The translations under genes were made by a program, and so were the position numbers. A stretch of DNA of 64,000 bases from an uncultured Bacteroidales bacterium (GTDB lineage: Bacteria > Bacteroidota > Bacteroidia > Bacteroidales > UBA932), in contig CAKUTA010000003.1 of assembly GCA_934691625.1 (NCBI GenBank), positions 186,001 through 250,000 on the forward strand, written 5' to 3'. Position 1 is the stretch's first letter; every line of letters begins with the position of its first letter. Of this stretch, positions 44,508-57,852 are shown piece after piece. Below the pieces are notes generated by a model. The model was not told the origin of the DNA. It did no database searches and saw only the letters and a program-made list of their open reading frames with translations.

Positions 44508-47144
44508 ATGAGATCATTGGCAAGAAAAATCGCATTGACATTGGCTCTGACGGTTTCCGGCATTGTCGCGGCCGCGCAGACGAAAATAAATGTGGATGCC
44601 CCGAACATGGTGGCGGTTGACGAGCAGTTCAATGTGACTTTTATCATTGAAGGCTCTGACAGGCCGGCAAGTTTCAGCTGGGCTCCGGGGGATGATTTTA
44701 CCCTGGTGTGGGGGCCGCAGAAGGGTGAGTCCACAAGTGTCAGCATTGTCAACGGAAAACGCTCCAAGTCTTCGCAATATACATATACCTATATTATAGC
44801 TCCCAAGAAGACCGGAAAATTCGAGCTGGCTGCGGCGACGGCCAGGATAAAGGGCGAAACTATATCTTCGGGCACGGTCACTGTCGAGGTGCTGTCCGGA
44901 GGCTCTTCTTCCTCAGGCTCTTCAGGCAACTCATCATCAGGCGGTTCCCAGACATCGCGGTCAGGGAACATCTCATCCGGCGACCTGTTCATGAAGTTCA
45001 CGGTAAATCATACCAATGCGGTTATAGGTGAGCCTCTTACGGCTGAACTGAAACTGTACCAGCGCGTCGATATCGCTGGCTTTGAGGGTGCCAAGTTCCC
45101 TTCGTTCAACGGTTTCTGGAGCCAGGAGACTGCTGCGCCGAGCAATATAGAGTTTAAACGTGAGGAAGTGGACGGGCAGCTGTACAATGCAGCATTGCTC
45201 CGCCGTTATGTGCTTATCCCTCAGCAGGCAGGCGACCTTGTGATCGATCCTGCCGAACTTGTATGTCTTGTCAATGTCAGGACACAGTCCAGAGGCAACA
45301 GCATATTCGATGCCTTTTTCGATGACAATACCACCACAGTGCGCAAGCGTGTTACTACACCGGCTGTGCATGTGCATGTCCGTAACCTTCCTGCAGGAGC
45401 ACCTGCAGATTTCGGTGGCGGTGTCGGAAATTTCAGAATCTCTGCGAAGCTGAGCAAGGACCAGCTCAAGACTCACGAGGCTACATCATTGATAGTTACG
45501 GTCACAGGAAAAGGAAACGTGTCATTGCTGGAAGCTCCGAAGATAAACTTTCCTCCGGATCTGGAGGTCTATGATACCAAGACGACAGAGAATACGGACA
45601 AGAGCACAGGCGGCACATCAGGCAGCAAGGTGTTCGAATATCCGTTCATTCCGAGAAGCCATGGTGATTTCACGATAGGCCCTGTCGAGTACTCATACTA
45701 TGATATCAATGCAGGGAAATACGAGACTGTCACAGCCGCACCTGTCACTTTCACGGTGGAGAAAGGCGCTACTTCAGACGCTTCTGCATCTTCATCCCAG
45801 ATAGCTGTGCCTGACCGTAAGGGTGTGAAGAACCTTGGTGAGGATATCCGCTTCATCAGGACATGGCAGCCGTCGTACAAGTTCCGCACGGTATTCTTCG
45901 TGGACTCGTGGATATACTGGCTGATTGCAGGAATTCTGCTCTTGGCAGCTGCTCTCGTGTGGTATCTGATGAAAGGAGTGGAGGCACGGCGGGCAGATGT
46001 CGCCGGAAGCCGGAACAGGAAGGCGACACGTATGGCGCTCGGGCGGCTCAAGGTGGCTGCAGGATATCTGGAGAAGAATCTGTATTCTGCATTCTATGAG
46101 GAACTGCACCGGGCGCTGCTCGGATTTGTTGCAGACAAGATGAATATCGGGGCGGAGGACCTTAACAAGGACAATATAGCTTCCATGCTTCAGGACGCAG
46201 GTGTGTCAGAGGAGCTTTCGGGCAGGTTCATATCGCTTCTTGACGCATGCGAGTTCGCCCGCTACTCACCGGATGGAGGAAACGAGGCTATGAATACTCA
46301 TTATAATGAAGCTGTGAAAGTTATATCATCCATTGACTCTGTTATGAAAGGGCATAGAAAGCCTGCACATTCTGCAGGAAAGGCAATGCTGCTGATTATG
46401 GCAATGCTGCTGCTTCCGGGCATGTCCAGGGCTGCCGATACTGAATATCTGGATTCTCTATGGCAGCATGGCGTCAGGGCTTATACTGATGGGAGATGGG
46501 CGGAAAGCGCTGAGAGTTGGAAAGCTCTTGAATCTGTCGGTGTCGTATCGCCGGAACTATACTATAATCTCGGAAATGCATATTTCAAGTCTGGGGACTA
46601 TCCTCATGCGATACTGTATTATGAACGGACATTGAAATCAGATCCTTCATTCAGTGATGCCAGATTCAATCTTGATTTCGCCAATGGGCTGATACAGGAC
46701 AAGATAGATGCAGTGCCCGAGTTTGTGCTGAAAAGCTGGAGCCGTAAGGTCTGCTATATGGCGTCATCCGGGACATGGGCGATTCTTTCCATCGTGCTTT
46801 TCGCTGCCGCACTTGCGCTTCTGCTGCTTTTCAGACTCGGCTCATCTGTATGGATGCGCCGTACAGGGTTCTATGGAAGCATTGTGGCAATATTGCTGTC
46901 CGCTGCATCTTTCGGTATGGCGGAGTGGCAGCGCAGCTCTTTCCTTCGTGCTGACGGAGCGATAATAATGAAACCGGTGTCTTCTGTAAAGAGCTCCCCG
47001 TCAATGGATTCCTCTAAAGACTTGTTCGTTCTGCATGAAGGCACGAAGGTCATTGTCCTGGATTCTGTAGGACAGTGGAAGAATATTTCTCTTCCTGACG
47101 GGCGCCAGGGATGGCTACTTGAGACAGACATGGAAATAATATAA
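44508..47144 (+). CDS. BatD-BatE fusion
   Basis: 878 aa where BatD and BatE are usually separate. Residues 1-600 are BatD: signal peptide, Ig-like repeats (NVTFIIEGSDRPASFSW, VTGKGNVSLLEAPKINFPPD), a Ser/Gly linker, a membrane segment (SWIYWLIAGILLLAAALVWY) and a cytoplasmic helical domain. Residues ~625-878 are BatE: TPRs (SPELYYNLGNAYFKSGDYPHA in part), two membrane segments and an SH3-like end (LHEGTKVIVLDSVGQWKNI). A signal-like segment (AMLLIMAMLLLPGMSRAAD) remains at the junction and would now be an internal membrane helix. It completes the aerotolerance cluster. Confidence 0.87.
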   Translation: MRSLARKIALTLALTVSGIVAAAQTKINVDAPNMVAVDEQFNVTFIIEGSDRPASFSWAPGDDFTLVWGPQKGESTSVSIVNGKRSKSSQYTYTYIIAPKKTGKFELAAATARIKGETISSGTVTVEVLSGGSSSSGSSGNSSSGGSQTSRSGNISSGDLFMKFTVNHTNAVIGEPLTAELKLYQRVDIAGFEGAKFPSFNGFWSQETAAPSNIEFKREEVDGQLYNAALLRRYVLIPQQAGDLVIDPAELVCLVNVRTQSRGNSIFDAFFDDNTTTVRKRVTTPAVHVHVRNLPAGAPADFGGGVGNFRISAKLSKDQLKTHEATSLIVTVTGKGNVSLLEAPKINFPPDLEVYDTKTTENTDKSTGGTSGSKVFEYPFIPRSHGDFTIGPVEYSYYDINAGKYETVTAAPVTFTVEKGATSDASASSSQIAVPDRKGVKNLGEDIRFIRTWQPSYKFRTVFFVDSWIYWLIAGILLLAAALVWYLMKGVEARRADVAGSRNRKATRMALGRLKVAAGYLEKNLYSAFYEELHRALLGFVADKMNIGAEDLNKDNIASMLQDAGVSEELSGRFISLLDACEFARYSPDGGNEAMNTHYNEAVKVISSIDSVMKGHRKPAHSAGKAMLLIMAMLLLPGMSRAADTEYLDSLWQHGVRAYTDGRWAESAESWKALESVGVVSPELYYNLGNAYFKSGDYPHAILYYERTLKSDPSFSDARFNLDFANGLIQDKIDAVPEFVLKSWSRKVCYMASSGTWAILSIVLFAAALALLLLFRLGSSVWMRRTGFYGSIVAILLSAASFGMAEWQRSSFLRADGAIIMKPVSSVKSSPSMDSSKDLFVLHEGTKVIVLDSVGQWKNISLPDGRQGWLLETDMEII

Positions 47145-47182
47145 TCCATACGCTCCATACATTGACTGAAACTAATAATTAA

Positions 47183-51002
<3,820 letters not shown>

Positions 51003-51108
51003 TATTTTTCAGTATGATAATGTGCTGTATGCCAGGTGGTTCTTGTGCATGAAGATATCTTCTGGCGGATTATGATGCAAATTTAATCTAAAAATCGATT
51101 ATTAATGC

Positions 51109-51116
51109 TATATTTG
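51109..51116 (+). promoter_or_regulatory. Promoter -7 element of glyA
   Basis: TATATTTG, consensus. Transcription would start near 51123, after the upstream in-frame ATA/ATG-like codons, which supports ATG 51155 as the start. Confidence 0.68.
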
Positions 51117-51154
51117 TGATAGCTGGCTCCGGCCAGAGCTTAACACATGATTTT

Positions 51155-52501
51155 ATGAAACAGGACCTACAGATTTTTGATCTAATCAAGAAGGAAAAAG
51201 AGAGACAATCACAAGGATTGGAACTTATAGCCTCGGAAAACTATGTCAGTGACCAGATTATGGAAGCTATGGGCTCCATCTGCACGAACAAGTATGCAGA
51301 GGGATACCCGGGAAAAAGGTATTATGGAGGATGCGAGGTCGTTGACCAGATCGAACAGCTGGCTATCGACAGGCTCTGCAAGATCTATGATGCGGAATAT
51401 GCCAATGTCCAGCCGCACTCCGGTGCACAGGCGAACCTTGCTGTGGAGATGGCTGTGCTGAAGCCTGGCGATACATTCATGGGGCTTGACCTCTCCCAGG
51501 GAGGGCATCTTACACATGGCTCTCCAGTGAATGCTTCCGGGATTCTTTACCATGCTGTAGCATACGGACTTGATCCTGAGACGGGAAGAATTGACTATGA
51601 CAATATGGAGAAGATTGCACACGACTGCCATCCTAAGCTTATCATCGGCGGTGCTTCTGCATATTCAAGGGAATGGGACTATGCCCGCATGAGGAAGCTT
51701 GCCGATGAAGTCGGTGCCATATTGTGGATAGACATGGCTCATACTGCTGGCCTTATTGCAGCAGGCCTGCTGGAAAACCCTGTGAAATATGCCCATATCG
51801 TGACTTCTACTACTCATAAGACGTTGCGTGGTCCTCGTGGAGGTGTAATCCTGATGGGGAAGGACTTCGATGATCCTCAGGGGCGCAGGACACCTAAGGG
51901 AGAAGTGAAGAAAATGTCGCAGATCCTGAATTCAAGTGTATTCCCTGGTGTACAGGGCGGCCCGCTTGAACATGTGATCGCGGCTAAGGCTGTCGCTTTC
52001 TATGAGGCTATGCAGCCGGAATATGTAGAGTATCAGAAGCAGGTCATATCCAATGCCCAGGCAATGTGCGCAAGATTCATCTCCAAGGGATACAAGGTCG
52101 TTTCCGGCGGGACTGATAATCATCTGATGCTGATAGACCTGCGTACAAGATTCCCGGAGGTTACCGGCCGCGTCGCTGAGACTGAACTTGTGAAGGCGGA
52201 CATCACTGTGAACAAGAATATGGTTCCGTTCGACAGCCGCTCTCCATTCCAGACCTCAGGCGTCAGGATAGGTACGCCTGCAGTCACATCCAGGGGCTTT
52301 GTGGAGAAGGATATGGAGGATATCGTCGAGCTGATCGACACAGTCCTGACGTCTGCGGCTGCACATATCGACGCGATTACTGCGAAAGGGGAGAGAACAC
52401 CTGAGCAGCTGGCTTCCCTTGAGGCGCATAATGCTGTTCTTGACGAAGTGAAGAGAAAGGTCCACATGATGACTGGCGGACGTCCTCTGAACAGATATTA
52501 G
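51155..52501 (+). CDS. glyA: Serine hydroxymethyltransferase
   Basis: 448 aa... counted from ATG 51155, a normal length. It converts serine and tetrahydrofolate into glycine and methylene-THF. PLP enzyme with [32 protein letters not shown], and the PLP-binding Lys in [15 protein letters not shown]-terminal [15 protein letters not shown]. It is a single gene under its own promoter. Confidence 0.95.
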   Translation: MKQDLQIFDLIKKEKERQSQGLELIASENYVSDQIMEAMGSICTNKYAEGYPGKRYYGGCEVVDQIEQLAIDRLCKIYDAEYANVQPHSGAQANLAVEMAVLKPGDTFMGLDLSQGGHLTHGSPVNASGILYHAVAYGLDPETGRIDYDNMEKIAHDCHPKLIIGGASAYSREWDYARMRKLADEVGAILWIDMAHTAGLIAAGLLENPVKYAHIVTSTTHKTLRGPRGGVILMGKDFDDPQGRRTPKGEVKKMSQILNSSVFPGVQGGPLEHVIAAKAVAFYEAMQPEYVEYQKQVISNAQAMCARFISKGYKVVSGGTDNHLMLIDLRTRFPEVTGRVAETELVKADITVNKNMVPFDSRSPFQTSGVRIGTPAVTSRGFVEKDMEDIVELIDTVLTSAAAHIDAITAKGERTPEQLASLEAHNAVLDEVKRKVHMMTGGRPLNRY

Positions 52502-52606
52502 CAGGCATTTTACTTACATTTTAAATAGTATCTGCTGTTTAGCACATTTTAGCGGCTGTATGGACGTGTTGCCATACGGCCGTTTTCAGTTTTCTTCCAA
52601 AATATG

Positions 52607-52614
52607 TATCTTTG
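52607..52614 (+). promoter_or_regulatory. Promoter -7 element of the DUF4199-GT2 pair
   Basis: TATCTTTG, with TTTT at the -33 position 20 bp upstream (52583-52586). The leader is ~15 nt, so ATG 52636 is the start. Confidence 0.6.
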
Positions 52615-52635
52615 TCAGGATAATCAGGATTGTAC

Positions 52636-53214
52636 ATGAGACAGGATATAGACATTCGCACTACATGGAACGAAGCTGCGAAATCAGGACTTCTTCTGGG
52701 ACTTTTTACTGGAGTATTCATATATGCCGGGATGCTGACGGGGGCACTTGCCTCAGGCGGCTTCGGCTCACGGCTGGCAGGCTCGCTTATAAACGTTGTC
52801 CTCTGGCTGGCAAAGTTTGTCGGCTGCCTGTGGCTTCTGCGCTTCTTCATGCTGAAATTCGCAGGAAAATATCCTGAGCTTACAGCACGCTCTTCATTCC
52901 GTTTCGGGAGACTTACAGCGCTGACATCGGCTATCATTGTGGCGGGGCTGAACCTGATCAATATGACGATTGTATCGCCGGAGTCTGTCAGCCAGCTCAT
53001 AGATGTCTATATGCAGACCTATTCGGCGACAATGCCGTTGAGCGACAGTGACCAGGTCTCGCTTGAGCGTGTAATGACGTATCTGCCCCATATATCTTTC
53101 TTTGTGACGCTTTTCTATTGCTTCATATACGGAACTGTCGCCGCGAGGATTTTTTCTTCCTCGATACCTCCAAGGGATGTGTTCGGGGACGTTGAAGACA
53201 GGCAGGATGACTGA
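52636..53214 (+). CDS. DUF4199 membrane protein
   Basis: 192 aa from ATG 52636. Four predicted membrane segments (SGLLLGLFTGVFIYAGMLTG; LINVVLWLAKFVGCLWLL; LTALTSAIIVAGLNL; ISFFVTLFYCFIYGTVAARI). DUF4199 proteins almost always precede a GT2 gene in Bacteroidetes, as here, and are likely partners of the glycosyltransferase. No catalytic motif is visible. Confidence 0.86.
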   Translation: MRQDIDIRTTWNEAAKSGLLLGLFTGVFIYAGMLTGALASGGFGSRLAGSLINVVLWLAKFVGCLWLLRFFMLKFAGKYPELTARSSFRFGRLTALTSAIIVAGLNLINMTIVSPESVSQLIDVYMQTYSATMPLSDSDQVSLERVMTYLPHISFFVTLFYCFIYGTVAARIFSSSIPPRDVFGDVEDRQDD

Positions 53215-53226
53215 ACACCAGCATTG

Positions 53227-53391
53227 AGAAGTTGTTTTGAAATGATTGAAAAGTTGTTTGAGGTAAAATTCCTTCATCTTCTTCCCGCGCTTTCGGGTCA
53301 GATATGCACCGCTATCTTCCCTGAATCCACGGTCGAACCTGAAGTTTTTTCCTCTCAAACCTTCAGATAATAATTTCAAAACAGCTTCTGA
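53227..53391. repeat. Intergenic inverted repeat of unknown type
   Basis: The 201 bp between the DUF4199 and GT2 genes hold an imperfect inverted repeat: GTTTTGAAATGATT (53235-53248) and AATAATTTCAAAAC (53370-53383), with outer AGAAG/CTTCT and inner GTTTGAGG/CCTCTCAAAC pairs, so arms of ~40 bp around a ~90-bp centre. The centre reads as an open frame on the minus strand but nothing is recognisable. It could be a MITE, an IS remnant or an attenuator. Confidence 0.6.
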
Positions 53392-53415
53392 AACCGGAAA
53401 TAGAAATTGACAATC

Positions 53416-54378
53416 ATGGATAACGCTTTGGATCTCACAATCATTGTACCTCTTTTCAATGAGAGGGAATCCCTGCCTGAGCTTGTCAGCTGGATCGGCA
53501 GGACAGTCGGGCAGAAGGGCTGGAGCTATGAAATAATCATGGTGGATGATGGTAGCCGGGACGGTTCCTGGGATGTCGTCAGGCAGCTTGCCGCTTCGGA
53601 TTCCCATATTCATGGAATCAGCTTCAGACGTAACTATGGAAAGTCGGCGGCTCTCTATCATGGGTTCAAGGCTGCCAGGGGCAATGTCGTTGTGACAATG
53701 GATGCAGACCTGCAGGATTCTCCTGAGGAGATCCCCGAGATGTACAGGATGATAACAGAAGATGGCTGGGATGTGGTTTCAGGATGGAAGCAGCACCGTC
53801 AGGACAACAAGCTGACCAAGAACCTTCCTTCCAAGCTGTATAATGCGACTGCACGCTGGATTACAGGCATACATCTGCATGATATGAACTGCGGGCTGAA
53901 GGCCTACAGGAATGAGGTAGTGAAGAATATAGAGGTCTATGGCGAGATGCACCGCTATATTCCGTATCTGGCAAAAAATGCAGGCTTTGAGAGAATTACG
54001 GAAAAGCCTGTGCATCATCAGAAGAGAAAATACGGAAAGAGCAAGTTCGGCATGGAGCGTTTTGTTAACGGTTTCCTGGATCTGCTTTCGCTATGGTTCC
54101 TCAGCACATTCGGCAAGAAGCCTATGCACTTTTTCGGCTTTACGGGCATCCTGATGTTCTTCGCCGGCTTTATCATCGCGCTGAGCATGATTGTGGCGAA
54201 GCTCGTGCACCAGGCGAATGGCATGCACTTCCGCCAGGTTACGGACCAGCCGTTGTTCTATCTGGCGCTTCTAGCTGTGGTCCTGGGAGTTATGCTCTTC
54301 CTTGCCGGCTTTATCTGCGAGATGATTTCACGTACCTCTACGGAGAGAAACAAGTACAATATCAGGGCAGAGTTCTAG
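53416..54378 (+). CDS. GT2 polyprenyl-phosphate-type glycosyltransferase
   Basis: 320 aa from ATG 53416. GT2 domain resembling dolichol-phosphate mannose synthase / ArnC: TIIVPLFNERESLPELV, VDDGSRDGS, TMDADLQDSPEEI (D-x-D), MNCGLKAYR and KRKYGKSKFGMERF. Two C-terminal membrane helices (FTGILMFFAGFIIALSMIV; FYLALLAVVLGVMLFLAGF). It probably transfers a sugar from a nucleotide donor to a polyprenyl phosphate at the inner membrane. It is paired with the DUF4199 gene. Confidence 0.9.
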   Translation: MDNALDLTIIVPLFNERESLPELVSWIGRTVGQKGWSYEIIMVDDGSRDGSWDVVRQLAASDSHIHGISFRRNYGKSAALYHGFKAARGNVVVTMDADLQDSPEEIPEMYRMITEDGWDVVSGWKQHRQDNKLTKNLPSKLYNATARWITGIHLHDMNCGLKAYRNEVVKNIEVYGEMHRYIPYLAKNAGFERITEKPVHHQKRKYGKSKFGMERFVNGFLDLLSLWFLSTFGKKPMHFFGFTGILMFFAGFIIALSMIVAKLVHQANGMHFRQVTDQPLFYLALLAVVLGVMLFLAGFICEMISRTSTERNKYNIRAEF

Positions 54379-54417
54379 AAGCTTGCAGTGGGGCTTCATA
54401 ATCTGTAAAATAATTGC

Positions 54418-54425
54418 TATTTTTG
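54418..54425 (+). promoter_or_regulatory. Promoter -7 element of thrS
   Basis: TATTTTTG, consensus TAnnTTTG, about 94 bp before the thrS start; it gives a leader of ~87 nt that contains the hairpin at 54445. Confidence 0.65.
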
Positions 54426-54444
54426 CAGTCTTGGCTAATAATAT

Positions 54445-54489
54445 GGCTAATCAAGTTCAAGTACTTGGTTTGTAAATACTGGTTAGTCC
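54445..54489 (+). promoter_or_regulatory. Structured leader hairpin of thrS
   Basis: GGCTAATCA (54445-54453) pairs with TGGTTAGTCC (54480-54489) with one bulged base and one G-U. Inside, AGTACTT (54460-54466) pairs with AAATACT (54474-54480) around the 7-nt loop GGTTTGT. The loop contains GGT and TGT, the two main threonine anticodons, but not in anticodon-loop position. It may serve autoregulation by ThrRS; no T-box sequence is seen. Confidence 0.5.
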
Positions 54490-54518
54490 AATTTAATTAT
54501 TACACAATTAAGTAAGTT

Positions 54519-56483
54519 ATGATTAACATTACATTTCCTGACGGAAGCGTCAAAGCCTTTGATAAAGGCGTAACAGGCTATCAGATTGCAGAAAGTATCA
54601 GCCCAAGGCTGGCAGCCGAGGTTCTGGCTGTTTCAGTGAAAGCTGAAGGTGATACATCTGTCGGAAAAGGCTCAGTCATCGGACTGAACACACCTATAGA
54701 AGAGAACAGCACCGTAAGATTGCTGAAATGGGAGGATGAAGAAGGCAAGCGTGTGTTCTGGCATTCTTCAGCGCACCTTATGGCACAGGCCCTCGAGGCT
54801 CTTTATCCTGGTGTGAAGTTCGGTATCGGACCTGCGATTGAGAACGGATTCTACTATGACATTGACCTTGGCGGAAAGCAGCTTACAGATGCTGAGCTGC
54901 CGGCTATCGAGAAGAAGATGCTGGAGCTGGCACATAGCAAGGAGGCTTTCAAGTGTACACATGTATCCAAGGCCGATGCTCTCAAATATTTCACCGAGAA
55001 AGGTGATGAGTACAAGGTCGAGCTTATAAACGAGCTGGAGGACGGCAAGATCACATTCTACGAGAACGGCAATTTTACCGACCTCTGCCGTGGACCTCAC
55101 CTCAGAAATACGGAGCTTATCAAGGCAGTGAAGCTTACTGCCATCGCCGGTGCATACTGGAGGGGTGATGAAAAACGCCAGCAGCTTACCCGTGTATATG
55201 GTATAACATTCCCTAAGAAATCTCTTCTGGATGAGTACCTTGTGCTTCTGGAGGAAGCGAAGAAGCGTGACCACAGAAAGCTCGGAAAGGAGATGGAGCT
55301 TTTCACATTCTCCTCACGTGTAGGCCTCGGACTTCCGCTGTGGCTTCCTAGAGGCGCTGTCATGAGACTTCAGCTGGAGAATTTCCTCCGCAAGAAGCTT
55401 GATGAGTTCGGATATCTTCCGGTTGTCACTCCACATATCGGAAGCAAGCAGCTGTATGTGACATCCGGACACTATGCAAAATACGGAAAGGATTCATTCC
55501 AGCCTATACATACTCCACAGGAGGGCGAGGAATATATGCTCAAGCCGATGAACTGTCCTCATCACTGCGAGATATACCGTTCAGAACCAAGATCATACAA
55601 GGATCTTCCATTGAGGTTCGCCGAATTCGGTACCGTATATCGCTATGAGCAGAGCGGCGAACTTCACGGTCTTACCCGTGTACGCTGCTTCACCCAGGAT
55701 GATGCTCACCTTTTCGTCCGTCCCGACCAGCTGAAGGAGGAATTCGAGAAAGTCATTGACCTTATACTTTATGTGTTCGGAACATTCAATTTCAAGAACT
55801 TCACGGCTCAGGTATCTCTTCGCGACCCTAATCATAAGGAGAAGTATATAGGAACTGACGAGAACTGGGATAGGGCAGAGCAGGGAATCATAGAGGCAGC
55901 AGCAGAAAAAGGCCTGAAGACTGTTGTCGAATATGGCGAGGCTGCATTCTACGGTCCTAAGCTTGACTTCATGGTGAAAGATGCACTCGGAAGAAAATGG
56001 CAGCTCGGGACTGTGCAGGTTGACTATAACCTTCCTGAGCGTTTCCAGCTTGAATATACGGATAAGGACGGGTCGAAGAAGCGTCCGGTTATGATTCACA
56101 GGGCGCCTTTCGGATCCATCGAGAGATTTACCGCTGTGCTTCTTGAGCATGCAGCAGGCCACCTGCCTCTCTGGCTCGCTCCGGATCAGGTGAAAGTCCT
56201 GCCGGTCAGTGAAAAATACACTGAATATGCAAAAAAAGTTTGCGATTTGATGAAAAAATCCGATATTCGCGCTTCAATAGACGACCGAAACGAGACATTG
56301 GGCAAGAGAATCCGGGAGATCTCACTTCTCAGGGTTCCAGTTCTGGTGATTGTCGGGGAAAAGGAGGCTGCAGAAAATACAGTCTCTGTCCGTCATGAGG
56401 GGGCTGATAAGGGCACTATGACCATAGACGAATTTACCGCAAGATTCAAGGCAGCGGCAAGTTCATATAGCACAGAGCTTTAG
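54519..56483 (+). CDS. thrS: Threonyl-tRNA synthetase
   Basis: 654 aa, normal length. Domains in order: TGS (residues 1-62), editing/tRNA_SAD domain ([16 protein letters not shown] with the editing His pair; [15 protein letters not shown]), class II core ([15 protein letters not shown] with zinc ligands Cys and His; FRYERGELHG-type [29 protein letters not shown]) and C-terminal anticodon-binding domain. First gene of the thrS-infC-rpmI-rplT cluster. Confidence 0.96.
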   Translation: MINITFPDGSVKAFDKGVTGYQIAESISPRLAAEVLAVSVKAEGDTSVGKGSVIGLNTPIEENSTVRLLKWEDEEGKRVFWHSSAHLMAQALEALYPGVKFGIGPAIENGFYYDIDLGGKQLTDAELPAIEKKMLELAHSKEAFKCTHVSKADALKYFTEKGDEYKVELINELEDGKITFYENGNFTDLCRGPHLRNTELIKAVKLTAIAGAYWRGDEKRQQLTRVYGITFPKKSLLDEYLVLLEEAKKRDHRKLGKEMELFTFSSRVGLGLPLWLPRGAVMRLQLENFLRKKLDEFGYLPVVTPHIGSKQLYVTSGHYAKYGKDSFQPIHTPQEGEEYMLKPMNCPHHCEIYRSEPRSYKDLPLRFAEFGTVYRYEQSGELHGLTRVRCFTQDDAHLFVRPDQLKEEFEKVIDLILYVFGTFNFKNFTAQVSLRDPNHKEKYIGTDENWDRAEQGIIEAAAEKGLKTVVEYGEAAFYGPKLDFMVKDALGRKWQLGTVQVDYNLPERFQLEYTDKDGSKKRPVMIHRAPFGSIERFTAVLLEHAAGHLPLWLAPDQVKVLPVSEKYTEYAKKVCDLMKKSDIRASIDDRNETLGKRIREISLLRVPVLVIVGEKEAAENTVSVRHEGADKGTMTIDEFTARFKAAASSYSTEL

Positions 56484-56508
56484 CAGCTAGTATTAATTTA
56501 ACTGTTTT

Positions 56509-56525
56509 AGGAGGGCAAATTTATC
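56509..56525 (+). promoter_or_regulatory. infC: Shine-Dalgarno and ATC start of infC
   Basis: AGGAGG (56509-56514) sits 8 nt before ATC (56523-56525). The frame opens only after TAG at 56508-56510, which overlaps this site. The next ATG (56625) lies 102 bp further on with no Shine-Dalgarno. Rare ATT/ATC starts are the known basis of IF-3 autoregulation. Confidence 0.75.
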
Positions 56526-57161
56526 GCAACGCCTTTTAAACCTCACTTCGGTGGCCCCAGGCCATCAGGTAGCAGACCTGCAGGAGCACCAAGACCTGCC
56601 GGTCCAAGACCCGCAGGAGCCCGCATGGCTCCTCCTCGTCGTAAAGATGAGAATGAGCTGAATATCAATGATGAAATCAGGGCAGCTCAGGTACGTCTGG
56701 TTGGAGACAATATCTCCGAGCCTGGAGTTTATCCTATCGCCCAGGCCATGAAGATGGCTGACGAGATGGAACTTGACCTTGTGGAGATCAGTGCCAAGGC
56801 AGATCCTCCGGTATGCAAGATTCTTGACTACCAGAAGTATCTGTATCAGCAGAAGAAAAAGGCTAAGGAGATGAAGCAGAACTCCACGAAGATTGTCATC
56901 AAGGAGATACGCTTCGGGCCTAACACTGATGAGCATGACTTCCAGTTCAAGCTAAAGCATGCGCAGGAGTTCCTTTCAGAGGGCTCCAAGGTGAAGGCTT
57001 CGGTGTTCTTCAGGGGACGCTCCATCCAGTTCGCGGACCAGGGTGAGAAGCTCCTTCTGCGTTTCGCCGTGGAACTTGAGGAGTACGGACGTGCGGAGCA
57101 CATGCCTCAGCTTGAGGGAAAGCGTATGATAATGATGATAGCTCCTGTTAAGAAGAAATAA
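56523..57161 (+). CDS. infC: Translation initiation factor IF-3
   Basis: 212 aa with ATC as start codon. IF-3 keeps ribosomal subunits apart and checks the start codon. The conserved core begins at [18 protein letters not shown], then [39 protein letters not shown] and [14 protein letters not shown]; it ends in PVKKK. The first ~40 residues are Pro/Arg/Gly/Ala-rich ([18 protein letters not shown]). Starting at the ATG 56625 would drop this part but keep the core. Rare start plus a strong Shine-Dalgarno fits autoregulation. Confidence 0.92.
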   Translation: MATPFKPHFGGPRPSGSRPAGAPRPAGPRPAGARMAPPRRKDENELNINDEIRAAQVRLVGDNISEPGVYPIAQAMKMADEMELDLVEISAKADPPVCKILDYQKYLYQQKKKAKEMKQNSTKIVIKEIRFGPNTDEHDFQFKLKHAQEFLSEGSKVKASVFFRGRSIQFADQGEKLLLRFAVELEEYGRAEHMPQLEGKRMIMMIAPVKKK

Positions 57162-57165
57162 AAAG

Positions 57166-57201
57166 CTGGGTTTCCTGAAGCGCGAGCCTCCGGGAACCCG
57201 G
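57166..57201 (+). promoter_or_regulatory. Intercistronic hairpin between infC and rpmI
   Basis: CTGGGTTTCC (57166-57175) pairs with GGGAACCCGG (57192-57201), 10 bp with two G-U pairs, starting 5 nt after the infC stop. No T-run follows. It may be a processing site or an L20/L35 control element. Confidence 0.5.
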
Positions 57202-57228
57202 TATAACTAATTAAAAACTTTTTGTAAA

Positions 57229-57423
57229 ATGGCAAAGCTTAAGACCAACTCCGGTGCCAAAAAGCGTTTTGCGCTTACCGGAACGGGAAAAATCAAGAGA
57301 AAACACGCTTATCACAGCCACATTCTCACCAAGAAAACCAAGAAGCAGAAAAGAAATCTTGACCACTTCGCACTCGTTAACAGCGTTGACGTGAAGAGAG
57401 TTAAAGAGCTTCTGGTAATGTAA
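57229..57423 (+). CDS. rpmI: 50S ribosomal protein L35
   Basis: 64 aa. [31 protein letters not shown] (cited in part: [17 protein letters not shown]) is the L35 signature; length is standard. It lies between infC and rplT in the conserved order. Confidence 0.96.
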   Translation: MAKLKTNSGAKKRFALTGTGKIKRKHAYHSHILTKKTKKQKRNLDHFALVNSVDVKRVKELLVM

Positions 57424-57449
57424 TTATCCTTAATGTTGAACTTGGAATG

Positions 57450-57480
57450 CAGTCATAAAGTACCGCTCGGGCGGTCACTG
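57450..57480 (+). promoter_or_regulatory. Intercistronic hairpin between rpmI and rplT
   Basis: ACCGC (57462-57466) and GCGGT (57471-57475) around a TCGG tetraloop, with an outer CAGT/ACTG pair (57450-57453, 57477-57480). It lies ~20 nt before the L20 start and could be bound by L20; this is inference. Confidence 0.45.
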
Positions 57481-57500
57481 TATCCCGAAATTGTAAAATT

Positions 57501-57845
57501 ATGCCAAGATCAGTAAATTCAGTAGCCTCAAGGGCTCGCCGCAAGAAGATTCTTAAGAAGACCCGCGGCTATTTCCTTTCAAGGAAAAATGTTTGGACGG
57601 TAGCGAAAAACACCTATGAGAAAGGTCTTACCTACGCTTACCGTGACCGTAAAGCCAAGAAACGTGAGTTCCGTGCACTTTGGATTCAGAGAATCAATGC
57701 AGCTGCACGCCAGTATGGTATTTCATACTCACAGTTCATGGGCAAACTTGCAAAGCAGAATGTTGGTCTTAACCGTAAAGTGCTTGCAGACCTCGCTATG
57801 AATAATCCTAAGGCTTTCGAGGCTATCGTAAATCAGGTAAAATAG
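57501..57845 (+). CDS. rplT: 50S ribosomal protein L20
   Basis: 114 aa. [34 protein letters not shown] and [20 protein letters not shown] are L20 signatures. In many bacteria L20 represses its own operon through leader RNA. lepB follows 7 bp downstream. Confidence 0.97.
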   Translation: MPRSVNSVASRARRKKILKKTRGYFLSRKNVWTVAKNTYEKGLTYAYRDRKAKKREFRALWIQRINAAARQYGISYSQFMGKLAKQNVGLNRKVLADLAMNNPKAFEAIVNQVK

Positions 57846-57852
57846 TTAACTG

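Noticed and set aside
53325..53350. GGTTCGACC-like word resembling a tRNA T-arm (minus strand)
   Set aside because: No acceptor, D or anticodon arm can be folded around it.
52894..53661. Minus-strand frame through the inverted repeat, possible transposase remnant
   Set aside because: No DDE or HTH motif is visible and both ends run antisense through good genes. Only the repeat itself was kept.
54426..54518. T-box riboswitch before thrS
   Set aside because: The T-box consensus and terminator/antiterminator are missing, and T-boxes are not expected in Bacteroidota.
56519..56521. ATT as the infC start
   Set aside because: It is out of frame with the IF-3 core; the in-frame rare start is ATC at 56523.
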